Positions 17,016 through 25,946 of a stretch of 58,879 bases of DNA are shown here, piece by piece. Source of the DNA: Henriciella sp. GTDB lineage: Bacteria > Pseudomonadota > Alphaproteobacteria > Caulobacterales > Hyphomonadaceae. Where the stretch lies: NCBI GenBank assembly GCA_029238175.1, contig JAQWGO010000112.1, forward strand, positions 1 through 58,879. Reading direction: 5' to 3'. A program made the translations under genes and the position numbers. Below the pieces are notes generated by a model. It saw nothing but the letters and a program-made list of their open reading frames with translations. It was not told the origin of the DNA and searched no databases. Every line of letters starts with the position of its first letter. Within the stretch, counting starts at the first letter, position 1.

Positions 17016-19178
17016 TCACAAGAAACTATAAGGATCAATATCCGCGCGAACGCGCGCTGCGCTCGGCAGTTTCAAGACTTTCAGCCACGCTGCCATATAA
17101 GCCGATAAGTCTACTTCACGCGGCGATGTGATAAGGAACCGCGTGCGATACCGGCCTCTTAGTACACCAATTGGCGCTGGCGCCGGGCCATACACTGTTA
17201 CACCCTCGCCGTGCGGTGCCGACTTTCCGGCAAGCAAGCCAATCTCTTTACTCATATTCGCGTCAGTAGCCGACAAGATCAGTGCGGCCATGCGCCCAAA
17301 GGGGGGTAGCAACAGCTCTTCGCGTACATCGCGTTCTATTTGCAGGAACCCATCCCGGTCACCGGCGGCTAGTGCCTGCATTGCCGGATTATCAGGCTGA
17401 TAGGTCTGAACCAGCGCTTTTCCCGGCCGCTCCGCACGGCCTGCACGACCTGCGACTTGTGACAGAAGCTGATAGGTCCGCTCGCCCGCCCGCAAGTCAC
17501 CTCCCTGCAAACCGCTATCGGCGTCCACAACGCCAACCAATGTCAGATTGGGGAAGTTGTGCCCTTTGGCGACAATCTGTGTGCCGACAAGAACATCAAT
17601 TTCGCCCGATGCCATACGCTCAACGATTCCCATCGTCTCAGCACCGCCATGCGCCGTGTCAGAGGAAAATATCTCAACCTTCGCATTCGGCAGTAAAATG
17701 CGAACTTCTTCGGCAATGCGTTCCACGCCCGGACCAACCCCCATCAGTGAGTCTTTCGCGCCGCATAGAGGGCAATTATCCGGCTTTGCCATCGACCATC
17801 CCGTTAAATGACAGACCAAGCGATTGGAATAGCGGTGCTCCGTAAGCCAGCTTTCAGTTCCTGGGCTCTTCAACCGCTCGCCGCAGGATTTACAAATAAC
17901 CAAGGGCGCATAACCCCGGCGGTTCAGGAATAGGAGGCTTTGCTCACCAGCCTCCTTGGTCGCAACCAAGCCACGCTTTAAGACTGGCGATAACCACTCC
18001 CCCTTTTCGGGCGTATTGCTGCGCATATCGACCAGATACATATCCGGCAGACGCGCCGCACCCGGCCGCGCAGATAGTTTTAGCCGCTCATAACGCCCCG
18101 CTTCGGCATTGACGACAGTCTCAAGCGCCGGGGTCGCAGAGGCGAGAATTACCGCAGCACCCTCCATTTTTGCACGCATAACCGCCATGTCGCGCGCGTG
18201 ATAGGTGACGCCTTCTTCCTGTTTGAAGCTGGTATCATGCTCTTCATCAACGATTATGAGTTTCAGGTTTCGGAAGGGCAGGAAGAGAGCCGATCTTGCA
18301 CCAGTAACAATTCGCGCCCGTCCGTGCGCCGTTTCCCGCCAAGTGCGTCGCCGCTCAATATCACTAAGTGACGAATGCCAAGGCGCTGGCCCTGCCCCGA
18401 AACGGTCCTCAAACCGCTCCAACACAGCTTGCGTCAACGCAATCTCAGGCAACAACACCAAAATTTGGGCCGTGGGATCCTTAGCTAACGTCTCTGCAAT
18501 CGCTTCGAAATAGACTTCCGTTTTTCCAGACCCGGTGATCCCGTCCAGCAAGAATGGCTTGAAGCCTCCATCAATCACGGCCTGTCTCAACGTCTTTCCT
18601 GCCGCACTTTGTTCGGGGGTTAAATCATGCCCGCTCAAAGTCGGGTCAGGGGCCGGAAACGCCAGATCGGTCGCCACTTTATCAGCCTTTAAGCTCCCCG
18701 CTTCAACCAGACCTTTTATGACAGAGCTTGAAACATCCGCCTCTCGGGCGAGGTCTGCTGCACTTGCTGGACCAATCGCCTTTGCGGCATCCAGCACTTT
18801 CTCCCGCGCGGGTGTCATCCGGTTGGTGCGATGTCCGGTTAAATCATAAACGGTTTGGGTGGGTGAGGCTGCTAGTCCGCCGCGCGATCGCAATGCCATT
18901 GCAAGCACTTGGCCAGCACCAGCCACATTGTACCGCGCGCAAAAAATAATGAATTGCCGCATCGCGGCTGGCATTGGGGGCGTTGGAAAGACACTCACGA
19001 CCGATTTCAATTCTCTCTCGGTTTGATCGTCAACGATCTCCCAAACCACACCTGTACGCTCATGCTTGCCCAATGGCGCACGCACGTAAGACCCGACCTC
19101 AATCTGCAATCCATCCGGAATGGCATAATCAAATGGTTCGGGCAGCGGCATAGGAAAAAGGATTCGGGCCGTTAGCAT
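17016..19178 (-). CDS. priA: Primosomal helicase PriA
   Basis: PriA restarts stalled replication forks as a superfamily 2 3'-5' helicase. The 720 residues have the usual order: N-terminal DNA-binding domain (FPMPLPEPFDYAIPDGL), Walker A LLDGITGSGKTEVYFEA (about 215), DEEHD box, a zinc-binding insertion, and the helicase C lobe (VGTQIVAKGHNFPNLTLVGV, QVAGRAGRAERPGKALVQTY). In the zinc insertion the pairs CKSC and CPLC are present, but the other site is degraded: residues normally Cys-x-x-Cys read SPGT, and the usual CHxC reads CHLT. One of two zinc sites is therefore probably lost. The start follows GAGGGGG. It is divergent from xerC, a common alphaproteobacterial arrangement. Confidence 0.95.
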   Translation of the reverse strand: MLTARILFPMPLPEPFDYAIPDGLQIEVGSYVRAPLGKHERTGVVWEIVDDQTERELKSVVSVFPTPPMPAAMRQFIIFCARYNVAGAGQVLAMALRSRGGLAASPTQTVYDLTGHRTNRMTPAREKVLDAAKAIGPASAADLAREADVSSSVIKGLVEAGSLKADKVATDLAFPAPDPTLSGHDLTPEQSAAGKTLRQAVIDGGFKPFLLDGITGSGKTEVYFEAIAETLAKDPTAQILVLLPEIALTQAVLERFEDRFGAGPAPWHSSLSDIERRRTWRETAHGRARIVTGARSALFLPFRNLKLIIVDEEHDTSFKQEEGVTYHARDMAVMRAKMEGAAVILASATPALETVVNAEAGRYERLKLSARPGAARLPDMYLVDMRSNTPEKGEWLSPVLKRGLVATKEAGEQSLLFLNRRGYAPLVICKSCGERLKSPGTESWLTEHRYSNRLVCHLTGWSMAKPDNCPLCGAKDSLMGVGPGVERIAEEVRILLPNAKVEIFSSDTAHGGAETMGIVERMASGEIDVLVGTQIVAKGHNFPNLTLVGVVDADSGLQGGDLRAGERTYQLLSQVAGRAGRAERPGKALVQTYQPDNPAMQALAAGDRDGFLQIERDVREELLLPPFGRMAALILSATDANMSKEIGLLAGKSAPHGEGVTVYGPAPAPIGVLRGRYRTRFLITSPREVDLSAYMAAWLKVLKLPSAARVRADIDPYSFL

Positions 19179-19246
19179 TCCCCCTCAATAGCAGAGCCCG
19201 CAGACGCGGAAACCCATCATTAAGCATCATAGCGCACACTCTGGTC

Positions 19247-20143
19247 ATGGGATTACTCGACGGCTTCCTGAATTATGTGCAGCGTGAACAGCGCCACGCC
19301 GACAATACAGTCGAAGCTTATCGCAGTGACCTCTCTGAATTCTTCGGATTTTTAAATGTGCACCTTGGCGATACACCTAGCATTAGGTCCTTCGCGCAAT
19401 TGCAAGCGCGGGACATTCGCGCCTTCCTCGCGCATCGCCGCCGAGACGGACTGGCCGATGCCTCAATCGCAAGATTGCTTTCAGCGATTAAGAGCTTTTA
19501 CAAATGGCTTGATCGCGCGCACGGTGTTGAAAATCCAGAAATTGCGTTCCTAACGGGCCCCAAAAAGGCGAAACGCCTGCCCCGCCCAGTTTCACAGGTG
19601 GCTGCAAAAGACTTGCTGGAACAAGCCGAAGCCATTCAAGCTGAGCCATGGATTGCGGCCCGCGATGTCGCGGCCCTAAGCCTAATGTATGGCGCAGGCT
19701 TGCGTATTTCCGAAACACTCGACCTTCCTGGCGACATGAAGACCCCACCGCAACGCCTGCGCCTAAAAGGCAAAGGCGGCAAAGTTCGTATCGTCCCGCT
19801 GATCCCAGCCGTCGTTGATGCCATGACTGAATACGCAAACCTCTGCCCCTACACGATGAGGAAAGACACGCCTTTCTTCTTTGGTGCACGGGGCAAGAAG
19901 CTTCAGGCACCTGTGCTACGTAAACAGGTTCAGATTCTTCGCGGAACGTTGGGCTTACCAGAAACAGCCACACCGCACGCACTAAGACACAGTTTCGCAA
20001 CCCATCTATTAGCCAATGGCGCGGACCTGCGCGCAATCCAAACACTACTGGGGCATGCAAGCCTATCGACAACTCAAGTCTATACAGGCGTTGAGCCGGG
20101 GCATCTTCGCAAAGTTCACGCGAGCGCGCACCCACGCGGTTAG
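19247..20143 (+). CDS. xerC: Tyrosine recombinase XerC
   Basis: A site-specific recombinase that, with XerD, resolves chromosome dimers at dif. At 298 residues it has standard XerC/D length. The SAM-like core-binding domain covers about 1-90. Catalytic residues are seen in GAGLRISETLDL (Arg), LKGKGGKVRIVPL (Lys), TPHALRHSFATHLL (His-x-x-Arg), LLGHASLSTTQVYT (His and the nucleophile Tyr). XerC rather than XerD is inferred from the divergent neighbour priA, a frequent alphaproteobacterial pairing. The ATG lacks a strong ribosome-binding site. Confidence 0.88.
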   Translation: MGLLDGFLNYVQREQRHADNTVEAYRSDLSEFFGFLNVHLGDTPSIRSFAQLQARDIRAFLAHRRRDGLADASIARLLSAIKSFYKWLDRAHGVENPEIAFLTGPKKAKRLPRPVSQVAAKDLLEQAEAIQAEPWIAARDVAALSLMYGAGLRISETLDLPGDMKTPPQRLRLKGKGGKVRIVPLIPAVVDAMTEYANLCPYTMRKDTPFFFGARGKKLQAPVLRKQVQILRGTLGLPETATPHALRHSFATHLLANGADLRAIQTLLGHASLSTTQVYTGVEPGHLRKVHASAHPRG

Positions 20144-20399
20144 GCTCAAGAATGAGGATTCCTGAGTTTGGAAGCTATGGCCTTATTAGTTTCATGCATA
20201 ACTACATTTATTTGATTACCGTGTAAAACATGCATAAAATAAACTTTGAGGTCGCGTTTAGATCAATTTACCCGCGATTCTTATCTAATCGGTCTCAGGT
20301 ACAGCGATTTTACGGTCACGATGAAGCAGAGCTAAGGCTATTAGGCAGTTGTGTAATCAACACCTTTTCCCTATGTGAGGGGTCGTTTCAGGGAAACCG
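20144..20399 (+). promoter_or_regulatory. Leader region of the cysD-cysNC operon
   Basis: A 256-base AT-rich gap without a convincing gene. The direct repeat CATGCATAA occurs at 20193-20201 and again at 20229-20237, a possible regulator site. I do not see a SAM-II riboswitch or a terminator for xerC. The promoter of the sulfate-activation operon should lie here. Confidence 0.35.
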
Positions 20400-21314
20400 A
20401 TGGGGCCGCTTGTGTCTGACCTAACCCACCTCGACCGGCTAGAAGCCGAGTCTATACATATTATGCGCGAAGTTGCTGCCGAGGCTGAAAACCCGGTGAT
20501 GCTATATTCTGTTGGTAAAGACAGTGCAGTCATGCTGCATTTGGCGATGAAAGCCTTCTATCCAAGCGTACCGCCATTTCCATTGATGCATGTCGATACG
20601 ACATGGAAGTTCAGTGAGATGATCAAGTTTCGCGACCGCAAGGCCGCTGAAATTGGAATGGACCTAATCGTTCATTCAAATCAGGAAGGCATTGACGCAG
20701 GTGTTGGCCCGTTCACACACGGTTCCGCTGTCCATACCGACATCATGAAGACACAGGGCCTGATACAGGCTCTGGATAAGTACAAGTTCGACGTCGCCTT
20801 TGGCGGGGCTCGCCGTGATGAAGAAAAATCGCGCGCGAAAGAACGGGTCTTCTCCTTCCGTACCGCTGAACATCGCTGGGATCCGAAAAACCAACGTCCC
20901 GAACTATGGAACGTTTACAATGCGCGCATCCGTAAGGGTGAGAGCATTCGTTGCTTCCCAATCTCGAACTGGACCGAACTTGATATCTGGCAATATATCC
21001 GCCGCGAACAGATTGAGATTGTGCCTCTCTACTATGCTGCGAAGCGCCCGGTGGTTGAGTGGGAAGGTAGCCAGATCATGGTTGACGATGAGCGGATGCC
21101 GGAAGAGCTACGCAAAACCGCTGTCGAGAAATATGTCCGTTTCCGTACACTCGGCTGTTACCCGCTTACCGGAGCAGTCGAAAGTGAAGCTGACACACTC
21201 GAAGAAATTATTCAGGAAATGCTGCTGACCACGTCATCAGAGCGTCAGGGGCGGACAATTGACCGCGATCAGGCCGCTTCGATGGAGAAGAAGAAGCAGG
21301 AGGGTTATTTCTAA
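20400..21314 (+). CDS. cysD: Sulfate adenylyltransferase small subunit CysD
   Basis: CysD, with the GTPase CysN, makes adenosine 5'-phosphosulfate from ATP and sulfate. The 304 residues show the PP-loop motif [54 protein letters not shown] and the C-terminal [16 protein letters not shown], all typical. ATG 20400 follows AGGG; GTG 20412 ([14 protein letters not shown]) is an alternative and closer to the usual N terminus. The stop overlaps the first base of the cysNC ATG (TAATG), so the subunits are translationally coupled. Confidence 0.96.
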   Translation: MGPLVSDLTHLDRLEAESIHIMREVAAEAENPVMLYSVGKDSAVMLHLAMKAFYPSVPPFPLMHVDTTWKFSEMIKFRDRKAAEIGMDLIVHSNQEGIDAGVGPFTHGSAVHTDIMKTQGLIQALDKYKFDVAFGGARRDEEKSRAKERVFSFRTAEHRWDPKNQRPELWNVYNARIRKGESIRCFPISNWTELDIWQYIRREQIEIVPLYYAAKRPVVEWEGSQIMVDDERMPEELRKTAVEKYVRFRTLGCYPLTGAVESEADTLEEIIQEMLLTTSSERQGRTIDRDQAASMEKKKQEGYF

Positions 21315-23221
21315 TGTCACACCAGTCCGACCTGATTGCTGACGATATCAATGCATATCTAGAAGCTCACGAAAACAAATCACTGCTACGGTTCATCACA
21401 TGCGGAAGTGTCGATGACGGCAAGTCCACCCTCATTGGACGTCTGCTTTACGATTCAAAGATGATCTTCGAAGATCAGCTTGAAGCCCTCGAAAGCGACT
21501 CAAAACGTCACGGCACCCAAGGCGATCAAATCGACTTTGCTTTACTCGTGGACGGCCTCGCCGCGGAGCGCGAGCAAGGCATAACGATTGACGTTGCTTA
21601 TCGCTTCTTCTCAACAGATAGACGCAAATTCATTGTCGCTGATACGCCGGGACATGAGCAATATACGCGGAACATGGCGACGGGCGCATCTACAGCTGAC
21701 CTTGCGATTTTGATGATTGATGCCCGCAAAGGCATCCTGACCCAAACGCGCCGCCACAGCTTTATCGCCAGCTCGCTTGGCATTCGCAAGCTCATCCTGT
21801 GCATCAACAAGATGGACTTGGTTGAATATGACGAGGCAGTTTTCAATAATATTGAACAAGACTTCCTTGAGTTTGCGAACGAGCTAAATGCCGGGATTGA
21901 GATTCAAGCGATCCCTGTATCGGCCCTCGCTGGCGATAACATCACTAGCATTTCCGACAACACACCTTGGTACACAGGCCCTAGCTTGATGGAGTATCTT
22001 GAGACGGTTCCTGTTGGCGATGAACGTAAAGCCGCACCATTCCGTATGCCCGTTCAATGGGTCAACCGCCCGAACCTCGACTTCAGAGGCTTCTCAGGCC
22101 AAATCGCATCCGGCAGCATTAAGCCGGGCGACAAGATCAAAACTCTACCAAGCGCGAAGGAAACTACAGTCGAACGCGTCGTCGTTCACGGCGGTGACCT
22201 CGCAGAGGGGATTGCAGGCCAGTCTGTGACCCTAACCTTTGCCGACGAAGTCGACACGTCCCGCGGCGACGTCATATGCGCAGCGAATGATCCAGCTGAA
22301 GTGTCAGACCAGTTCCAGGCTCGCATCCTTTGGATGTCTGATGACGCAATGCTTCCCGGTCGACGCTACCTTCTAAAAACCGGCGCGAAGACTGTAACTG
22401 CGCTTGTTTCAGGCCTGAAGTACCGCATCGACGTCAATGACCTTCAGGATCGCCCAGCCAAGACTTTGAACTTAAACGAAGTTGGTGTTTGTACGCTCAG
22501 CCTAGATCAGGCCATCGCTTTCGATCCGTATGATGTGAATCGCGAAACGGGCGGTTTCATTCTAATCGATCGCCTCACCAACAATACAGTTGGTTTGGGC
22601 ATGCTGGACTTCGCGCTGCGCCGGGCTGGCAACATCCACTGGCAAGCCTTGGATGTGGATCGCGAAACGCTCGCGAGCCAGAAAGATCAGAAACCAGCCG
22701 TACTTTGGTTCACCGGCCTTTCAGGATCTGGTAAATCAACTATCGCAAACGCGTTGCAGAAGAAGCTGTTTTCAATGGGCAAGCATACGTTTGTGCTAGA
22801 CGGCGACAATGTCCGTCACGGCCTCAACCGGGATCTCGGATTTACGGATGAAGATCGCGTAGAGAACATTCGCCGGGTCTCTAGCGTTGCTAAGCTGATG
22901 ACAGATGCGGGCCTAATCACATTAGTCAGCTTCATCTCACCATTCCGTTCAGAGCGCCGAATGGCACGCAACCTAATGAGTGAGGGTGAGTTTATCGAAA
23001 TTCACGTCGATACACCTTTGTCTGTCGCAGAAGAGCGTGATGTTAAAGGTCTCTACAAACGTGCGCGCGCGGGTGAGATCAAGAACTTCACGGGCATCGA
23101 CAGCCCTTATGAAGCACCTAAAGACCCTGAAATCACCATCGACACAGTCAACAACACGCCAGAGTCGGCGGCTGATGAGATTGTGCGTTGGATGGAAGCT
23201 AAAGGTCTGCTTGACGCCTAA
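21314..23221 (+). CDS. cysNC: Bifunctional CysN/CysC: sulfate adenylyltransferase GTPase and APS kinase
   Basis: A 635-residue fusion. Residues about 20-440 form the CysN GTPase: [20 protein letters not shown] (G1), [14 protein letters not shown] (G3), LCINKMDLV (G4), then two beta-barrel domains. Residues about 455-635 are an APS kinase domain with [37 protein letters not shown] and [16 protein letters not shown]. The complex makes APS and phosphorylates it to PAPS, the sulfate donor for sulfotransferases and for assimilation. The fusion is common in Proteobacteria that also make sulfated polymers. A perfect 10-bp terminator follows at 23246. Confidence 0.96.
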   Translation: MSHQSDLIADDINAYLEAHENKSLLRFITCGSVDDGKSTLIGRLLYDSKMIFEDQLEALESDSKRHGTQGDQIDFALLVDGLAAEREQGITIDVAYRFFSTDRRKFIVADTPGHEQYTRNMATGASTADLAILMIDARKGILTQTRRHSFIASSLGIRKLILCINKMDLVEYDEAVFNNIEQDFLEFANELNAGIEIQAIPVSALAGDNITSISDNTPWYTGPSLMEYLETVPVGDERKAAPFRMPVQWVNRPNLDFRGFSGQIASGSIKPGDKIKTLPSAKETTVERVVVHGGDLAEGIAGQSVTLTFADEVDTSRGDVICAANDPAEVSDQFQARILWMSDDAMLPGRRYLLKTGAKTVTALVSGLKYRIDVNDLQDRPAKTLNLNEVGVCTLSLDQAIAFDPYDVNRETGGFILIDRLTNNTVGLGMLDFALRRAGNIHWQALDVDRETLASQKDQKPAVLWFTGLSGSGKSTIANALQKKLFSMGKHTFVLDGDNVRHGLNRDLGFTDEDRVENIRRVSSVAKLMTDAGLITLVSFISPFRSERRMARNLMSEGEFIEIHVDTPLSVAEERDVKGLYKRARAGEIKNFTGIDSPYEAPKDPEITIDTVNNTPESAADEIVRWMEAKGLLDA

Positions 23222-23242
23222 AGACCTGCGTCAGACTATTCT

Positions 23243-23560
23243 TTAGCGGGCGGTGGCTTTGTCACCGCCCGCTTTTGGTTTTCGGGTCAAGTGTTCCGCG
23301 TATGCGTCAATCACATCGATATCGCCGTCGGCCAGAACTTTGCCTTTATCGAGCACAATTGCGCGATTGCAGGACCGACGCAGCATCCCCTCTTTGTGGG
23401 TGGCGAGGATCAAGATTTGGCTACGCTCGATCGTGCCGGCTAATCGCTCTTGCGCGCGTTCTGCGAAGCGGCGATCCCCTGCGCCGATCCATTCATCCAT
23501 TATGATAATATCTGCGGCAACAGAAGTTGTAATCGCAAACCCTAAGCGAAGTGAGTGCAT
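23243..23560 (-). pseudogene. C-terminal remnant of a polysaccharide-export ABC ATPase (Wzt/KpsT type)
   Basis: Only 105 codons remain, against about 220-270 for a full ATPase of this class. Present are RLGFAITTSVAADIIIMDEW (the Walker B region and catalytic Glu), GAGDRRFAERAQERL (D-loop equivalent), ILILATHK (H-loop) and the tail NRAIVLDKGKVLADGDIDVI. The Walker A, Q-loop and signature motif are missing: going upstream, the frame continues as a non-homologous string to a stop at 23627-23629. No membrane permease partner is near. The 3' end doubles as the cysNC terminator. It cannot be a working ATPase. It points to a lost O-antigen or capsule export operon. Confidence 0.75.
23246..23276 (+). 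terminator. Terminator of the cysD-cysNC operon
   Basis: Perfect 10-bp stem GCGGGCGGTG (23246-23255) with CACCGCCCGC (23263-23272), followed by TTTTGGTTTT. It occupies the last codons of the leftward remnant gene ending at 23243. Confidence 0.9.
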
Positions 23561-23762
23561 TCGCGCACGTAACCTGATAATCCGCCATTCTTCGAATGGT
23601 CTGCAAATAAAACAAACCGGGCAAGTTTAGTAAGCTGTACTTATTGGATCAGTGCGCCCTTGAATCAAGCTATCACATGGCTTAACCCGACCCAGACGCT
23701 ATGGCGGCTTGAACACATACCGAGTTTCAGCCACACCACTAAATTCTTAGAGCAAATCGCTT

Positions 23763-23957
23763 ATGGAGCCCGTCGAAATGTCACAGAAAACCCTTATCAG
23801 TGCTTCCACATATGGACGGTCTAGCCCTGCTCAGCTGCAATTGGTGCGTGATAATGGATACGAGATTTCCGACAACCTGTCTGACCACTGCCTAAGGCGC
23901 GAAAGCATTCGCGTGCAGATTCACGGCATGGCCGACCTGAAAGCACAAGGCGTCTAA
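23763..23957 (+). pseudogene. N-terminal remnant of a phosphoglycerate-dehydrogenase-like gene
   Basis: A 64-codon frame, or 59 from the second ATG at 23778. The segment KTLISASTYGRSSPAQLQLV followed by RDNGYEISDN resembles the first strand, helix and strand of D-isomer-specific 2-hydroxyacid dehydrogenases (phosphoglycerate-dehydrogenase type), but the rest of that roughly 300-residue enzyme is absent and the C-terminal part does not match. It ends two bases before the cysQ start, so translation through it might feed ribosomes to cysQ. The homology is judged by eye from a short stretch. Confidence 0.45.
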
Positions 23958-23959
23958 AG

Positions 23960-24700
23960 ATGGCTCAATTTGCCCACGAACGCGCCCTCGCTGAAACCGC
24001 GGCTAGAAAAGCTGGCGAAGCCCTCGCCGCGCGCGGAGATGCTTTCGTGGGTATCGATAGCGCCGAAGGCCGCGATATCAAACTTAAGGCTGATAAGGCC
24101 GCAGAAACGATCATTATCGAAATCCTGTCTGGCGGATCGGACTATCCTATTCTTTCAGAAGAAACCGGATGGACCGCTGAAGAAGGCGATATCTGCTGGG
24201 TCGTGGACCCTCTTGACGGTTCAGCAAACTATAACAAAGAAATTCCGTTCTGCTGCACGTCGATCGCGTTGGTCAAAAATGGCGATCCTGTTGTTGGCGT
24301 CATCTTCGATTTCAATCATGATGACCTTTATAGCGGCGAAGTTGGTGATAGTGCGACACTGAACGGATCACCAATGTCAGTCAGTAAGGTTGCTGAGAAA
24401 AACCAATCCATCCTGTTTACGGGCCTTCCCCTCAAAGGTGACTTCTCAGCAGAAGCACTCGGTGCGATGGCCGCTGACTTCGCCAATTGGAAGAAAGTCC
24501 GCATGATGGGTACGGCAGCAACATCAGTTGCCATGGTCAGTTGCGGAAAGGCTGAACGCTACCATGAGATTGGCATCATGATTTGGGATGTTGCAGCTGG
24601 CTGCGCGCTCGTCAAAGCCGCCGGTGGACGCGTGACAATGACTGAAGGTCCGCTTGATGAGCCTAAAACGGTCACCGCCGATAACGGCCTGTTCGACTAG
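23960..24700 (+). CDS. cysQ: 3'(2'),5'-bisphosphate nucleotidase CysQ (inositol monophosphatase fold)
   Basis: CysQ removes the 3'-phosphate from PAP, the inhibitory by-product of sulfotransferases and PAPS reduction, and can also act on PAPS. The 246 residues carry the metal-binding signatures ILSEETG, WVVDPLDGSANYNKEIPF and IMIWDVAAGCALVKAAGGRV. An inositol monophosphatase or histidinol-phosphatase role is possible within the superfamily, but proximity to cysD-cysNC and a sulfotransferase favours CysQ. The TAG stop shares the palindrome CTAG with the stop of the convergent cupin gene. Confidence 0.82.
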   Translation: MAQFAHERALAETAARKAGEALAARGDAFVGIDSAEGRDIKLKADKAAETIIIEILSGGSDYPILSEETGWTAEEGDICWVVDPLDGSANYNKEIPFCCTSIALVKNGDPVVGVIFDFNHDDLYSGEVGDSATLNGSPMSVSKVAEKNQSILFTGLPLKGDFSAEALGAMAADFANWKKVRMMGTAATSVAMVSCGKAERYHEIGIMIWDVAAGCALVKAAGGRVTMTEGPLDEPKTVTADNGLFD

Positions 24701-25140
24701 ACTTCAGGGCGCCAGTTTTTTGTCGCCATTTCAAACCCTGAAAACTCAAAACCGGGCGCAACGATACAGCTGACCAGCGTCCAAGCCCCTAGGCTTTCTG
24801 CGGTCTGCCAATGCTGAGCTGGAACCGTAACCTGAGGGCGCTGTCCTGATCGCAAGTCTGGGCCAAGGGTATGGGCTTTTGCGCCTTTCCCGTCGGCTGG
24901 AGACAGCGTAAGCGCCAACGGCCCGCCAGCATGCCACAACCAATGCTCATCTGCATCAACCCGGTGCCATGCGGATATCTGATCGGCTTGCAAGAGATAG
25001 TAAATCGCCGTGGAAGCTGCGCGATCGTCGCCTTCGGTTCGGTACGTCTCCGCATAGTGCCCCCCCTCTGGATGAGGCTTCATACCCAGCATGCGAATAA
25101 TCTCATTCGCACCTAAATCCCCAGCTCTGGCGAAGCTCAC
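24697..25140 (-). CDS. Cupin-domain protein (DUF985/cupin_5)
   Basis: A 147-residue single-domain cupin. Family hallmarks are LGMKPHPEGGHYAETYRTEG, STAIYYLLQ, SAWHRVDADEHWLWHAGGPL (cupin motif 1 with His and Glu metal ligands), QRPQVTVPAQHWQTAE and CIVAPGFEFSGFEMA. The biochemical role is not established; related proteins have been proposed to bind sugars or metals. It starts at GTG 25138-25140, directly after the TAA of gloB (25141-25143), so it is the second gene of a gloB-cupin operon. Confidence 0.85.
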   Translation of the reverse strand: MSFARAGDLGANEIIRMLGMKPHPEGGHYAETYRTEGDDRAASTAIYYLLQADQISAWHRVDADEHWLWHAGGPLALTLSPADGKGAKAHTLGPDLRSGQRPQVTVPAQHWQTAESLGAWTLVSCIVAPGFEFSGFEMATKNWRPEV

Positions 25141-25902
25141 TTAGAAATTGTCCTTGCGACCACGAATCTCGCCGAACGTCGCAACCGGATCACCGGGATG
25201 TCCCATCGCCGCTTGCAGCGCTGGATCGTCTGCTCTCAGAAACGGATTAGTCTCCAACTCCCGCGCAAGACTCATTGGAACAGTTGGTTCACCGCGGCTA
25301 CGTTTGTCGTCAATCTCATTGATATAGGCTTTTAGCGCGGCATTGTCCGGATCTACCGTTTCAGCAAATCGTGCATTCGCCTGCGTATATTCATGCGCGC
25401 AATGAAGTGTGGTCTCTGGGGGCAGAGATTTAATCATCTGCATAGAATTCCACATCATCGTCATATCGCCTTCAAAGACGCGGCCACACCCCAGTGCGAA
25501 GACTGCGTCCCCCACGAAAGCGTCTTTCGTCTCCGGCACGAAATATCCAATGTGGCCAAGCGTATGACCGGGAACATCAAACACATGCACCAGATAACCA
25601 CCAATGGCGATCTGATCGCCGCCGCGCGCTTGAACCTCAATCCCGGGGATCTTTTCTGCCTCGCCAGCAGGGCCTGTGATCCTCGCACCTGTCGCTTCCT
25701 TAATCTTCAAGTTTCCACCCGCATGGTCTGGGTGCCAGTGCGTATTTAGGATCCCGGTAATCACCCAGCCAAGCTTTTCAGCTTCGGCAAGATATTTGTC
25801 CGCATCGGGCGTATCGATGGCGAAAGTGGCTCCAGAATCTGCGTCATGAACAAGATAGCCATAATTATCATTCAGGCAGGGGAATTGATGTATGCGCAAC
25901 AT
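25141..25902 (-). CDS. gloB: Hydroxyacylglutathione hydrolase (glyoxalase II)
   Basis: GloB hydrolyses S-lactoylglutathione to lactate and glutathione, the second step of methylglyoxal detoxification. At 253 residues it has family length. The metallo-beta-lactamase motif NTHWHPDHAGG is at about 53-63, followed by VPGHTLGHIGYF, FVGDAVFALGCGRVFEGD and the C-terminal substrate-binding segment (REIETNPF-like RELETNPFLR). The start ATG at 25902 is divergent from the methyltransferase gene at 25947, a pairing often seen in alphaproteobacteria. Confidence 0.95.
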   Translation of the reverse strand: MLRIHQFPCLNDNYGYLVHDADSGATFAIDTPDADKYLAEAEKLGWVITGILNTHWHPDHAGGNLKIKEATGARITGPAGEAEKIPGIEVQARGGDQIAIGGYLVHVFDVPGHTLGHIGYFVPETKDAFVGDAVFALGCGRVFEGDMTMMWNSMQMIKSLPPETTLHCAHEYTQANARFAETVDPDNAALKAYINEIDDKRSRGEPTVPMSLARELETNPFLRADDPALQAAMGHPGDPVATFGEIRGRKDNF

Positions 25903-25946
25903 GGTACCATCTCAGATAAGTAAAATAAGAAAGTAGTAAGAGCCAC

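Noticed and set aside
19488-20135. 215-codon minus-strand ORF
   Set aside because: It lies fully antisense to xerC, whose catalytic motifs are all intact.
20144-20399. SAM-II riboswitch before cysD
   Set aside because: I could not find the conserved pseudoknot core.
20230-20424. 64-codon ORF before cysD
   Set aside because: No ribosome-binding site, no recognisable domain, and it overlaps the cysD start; it looks like leader sequence.
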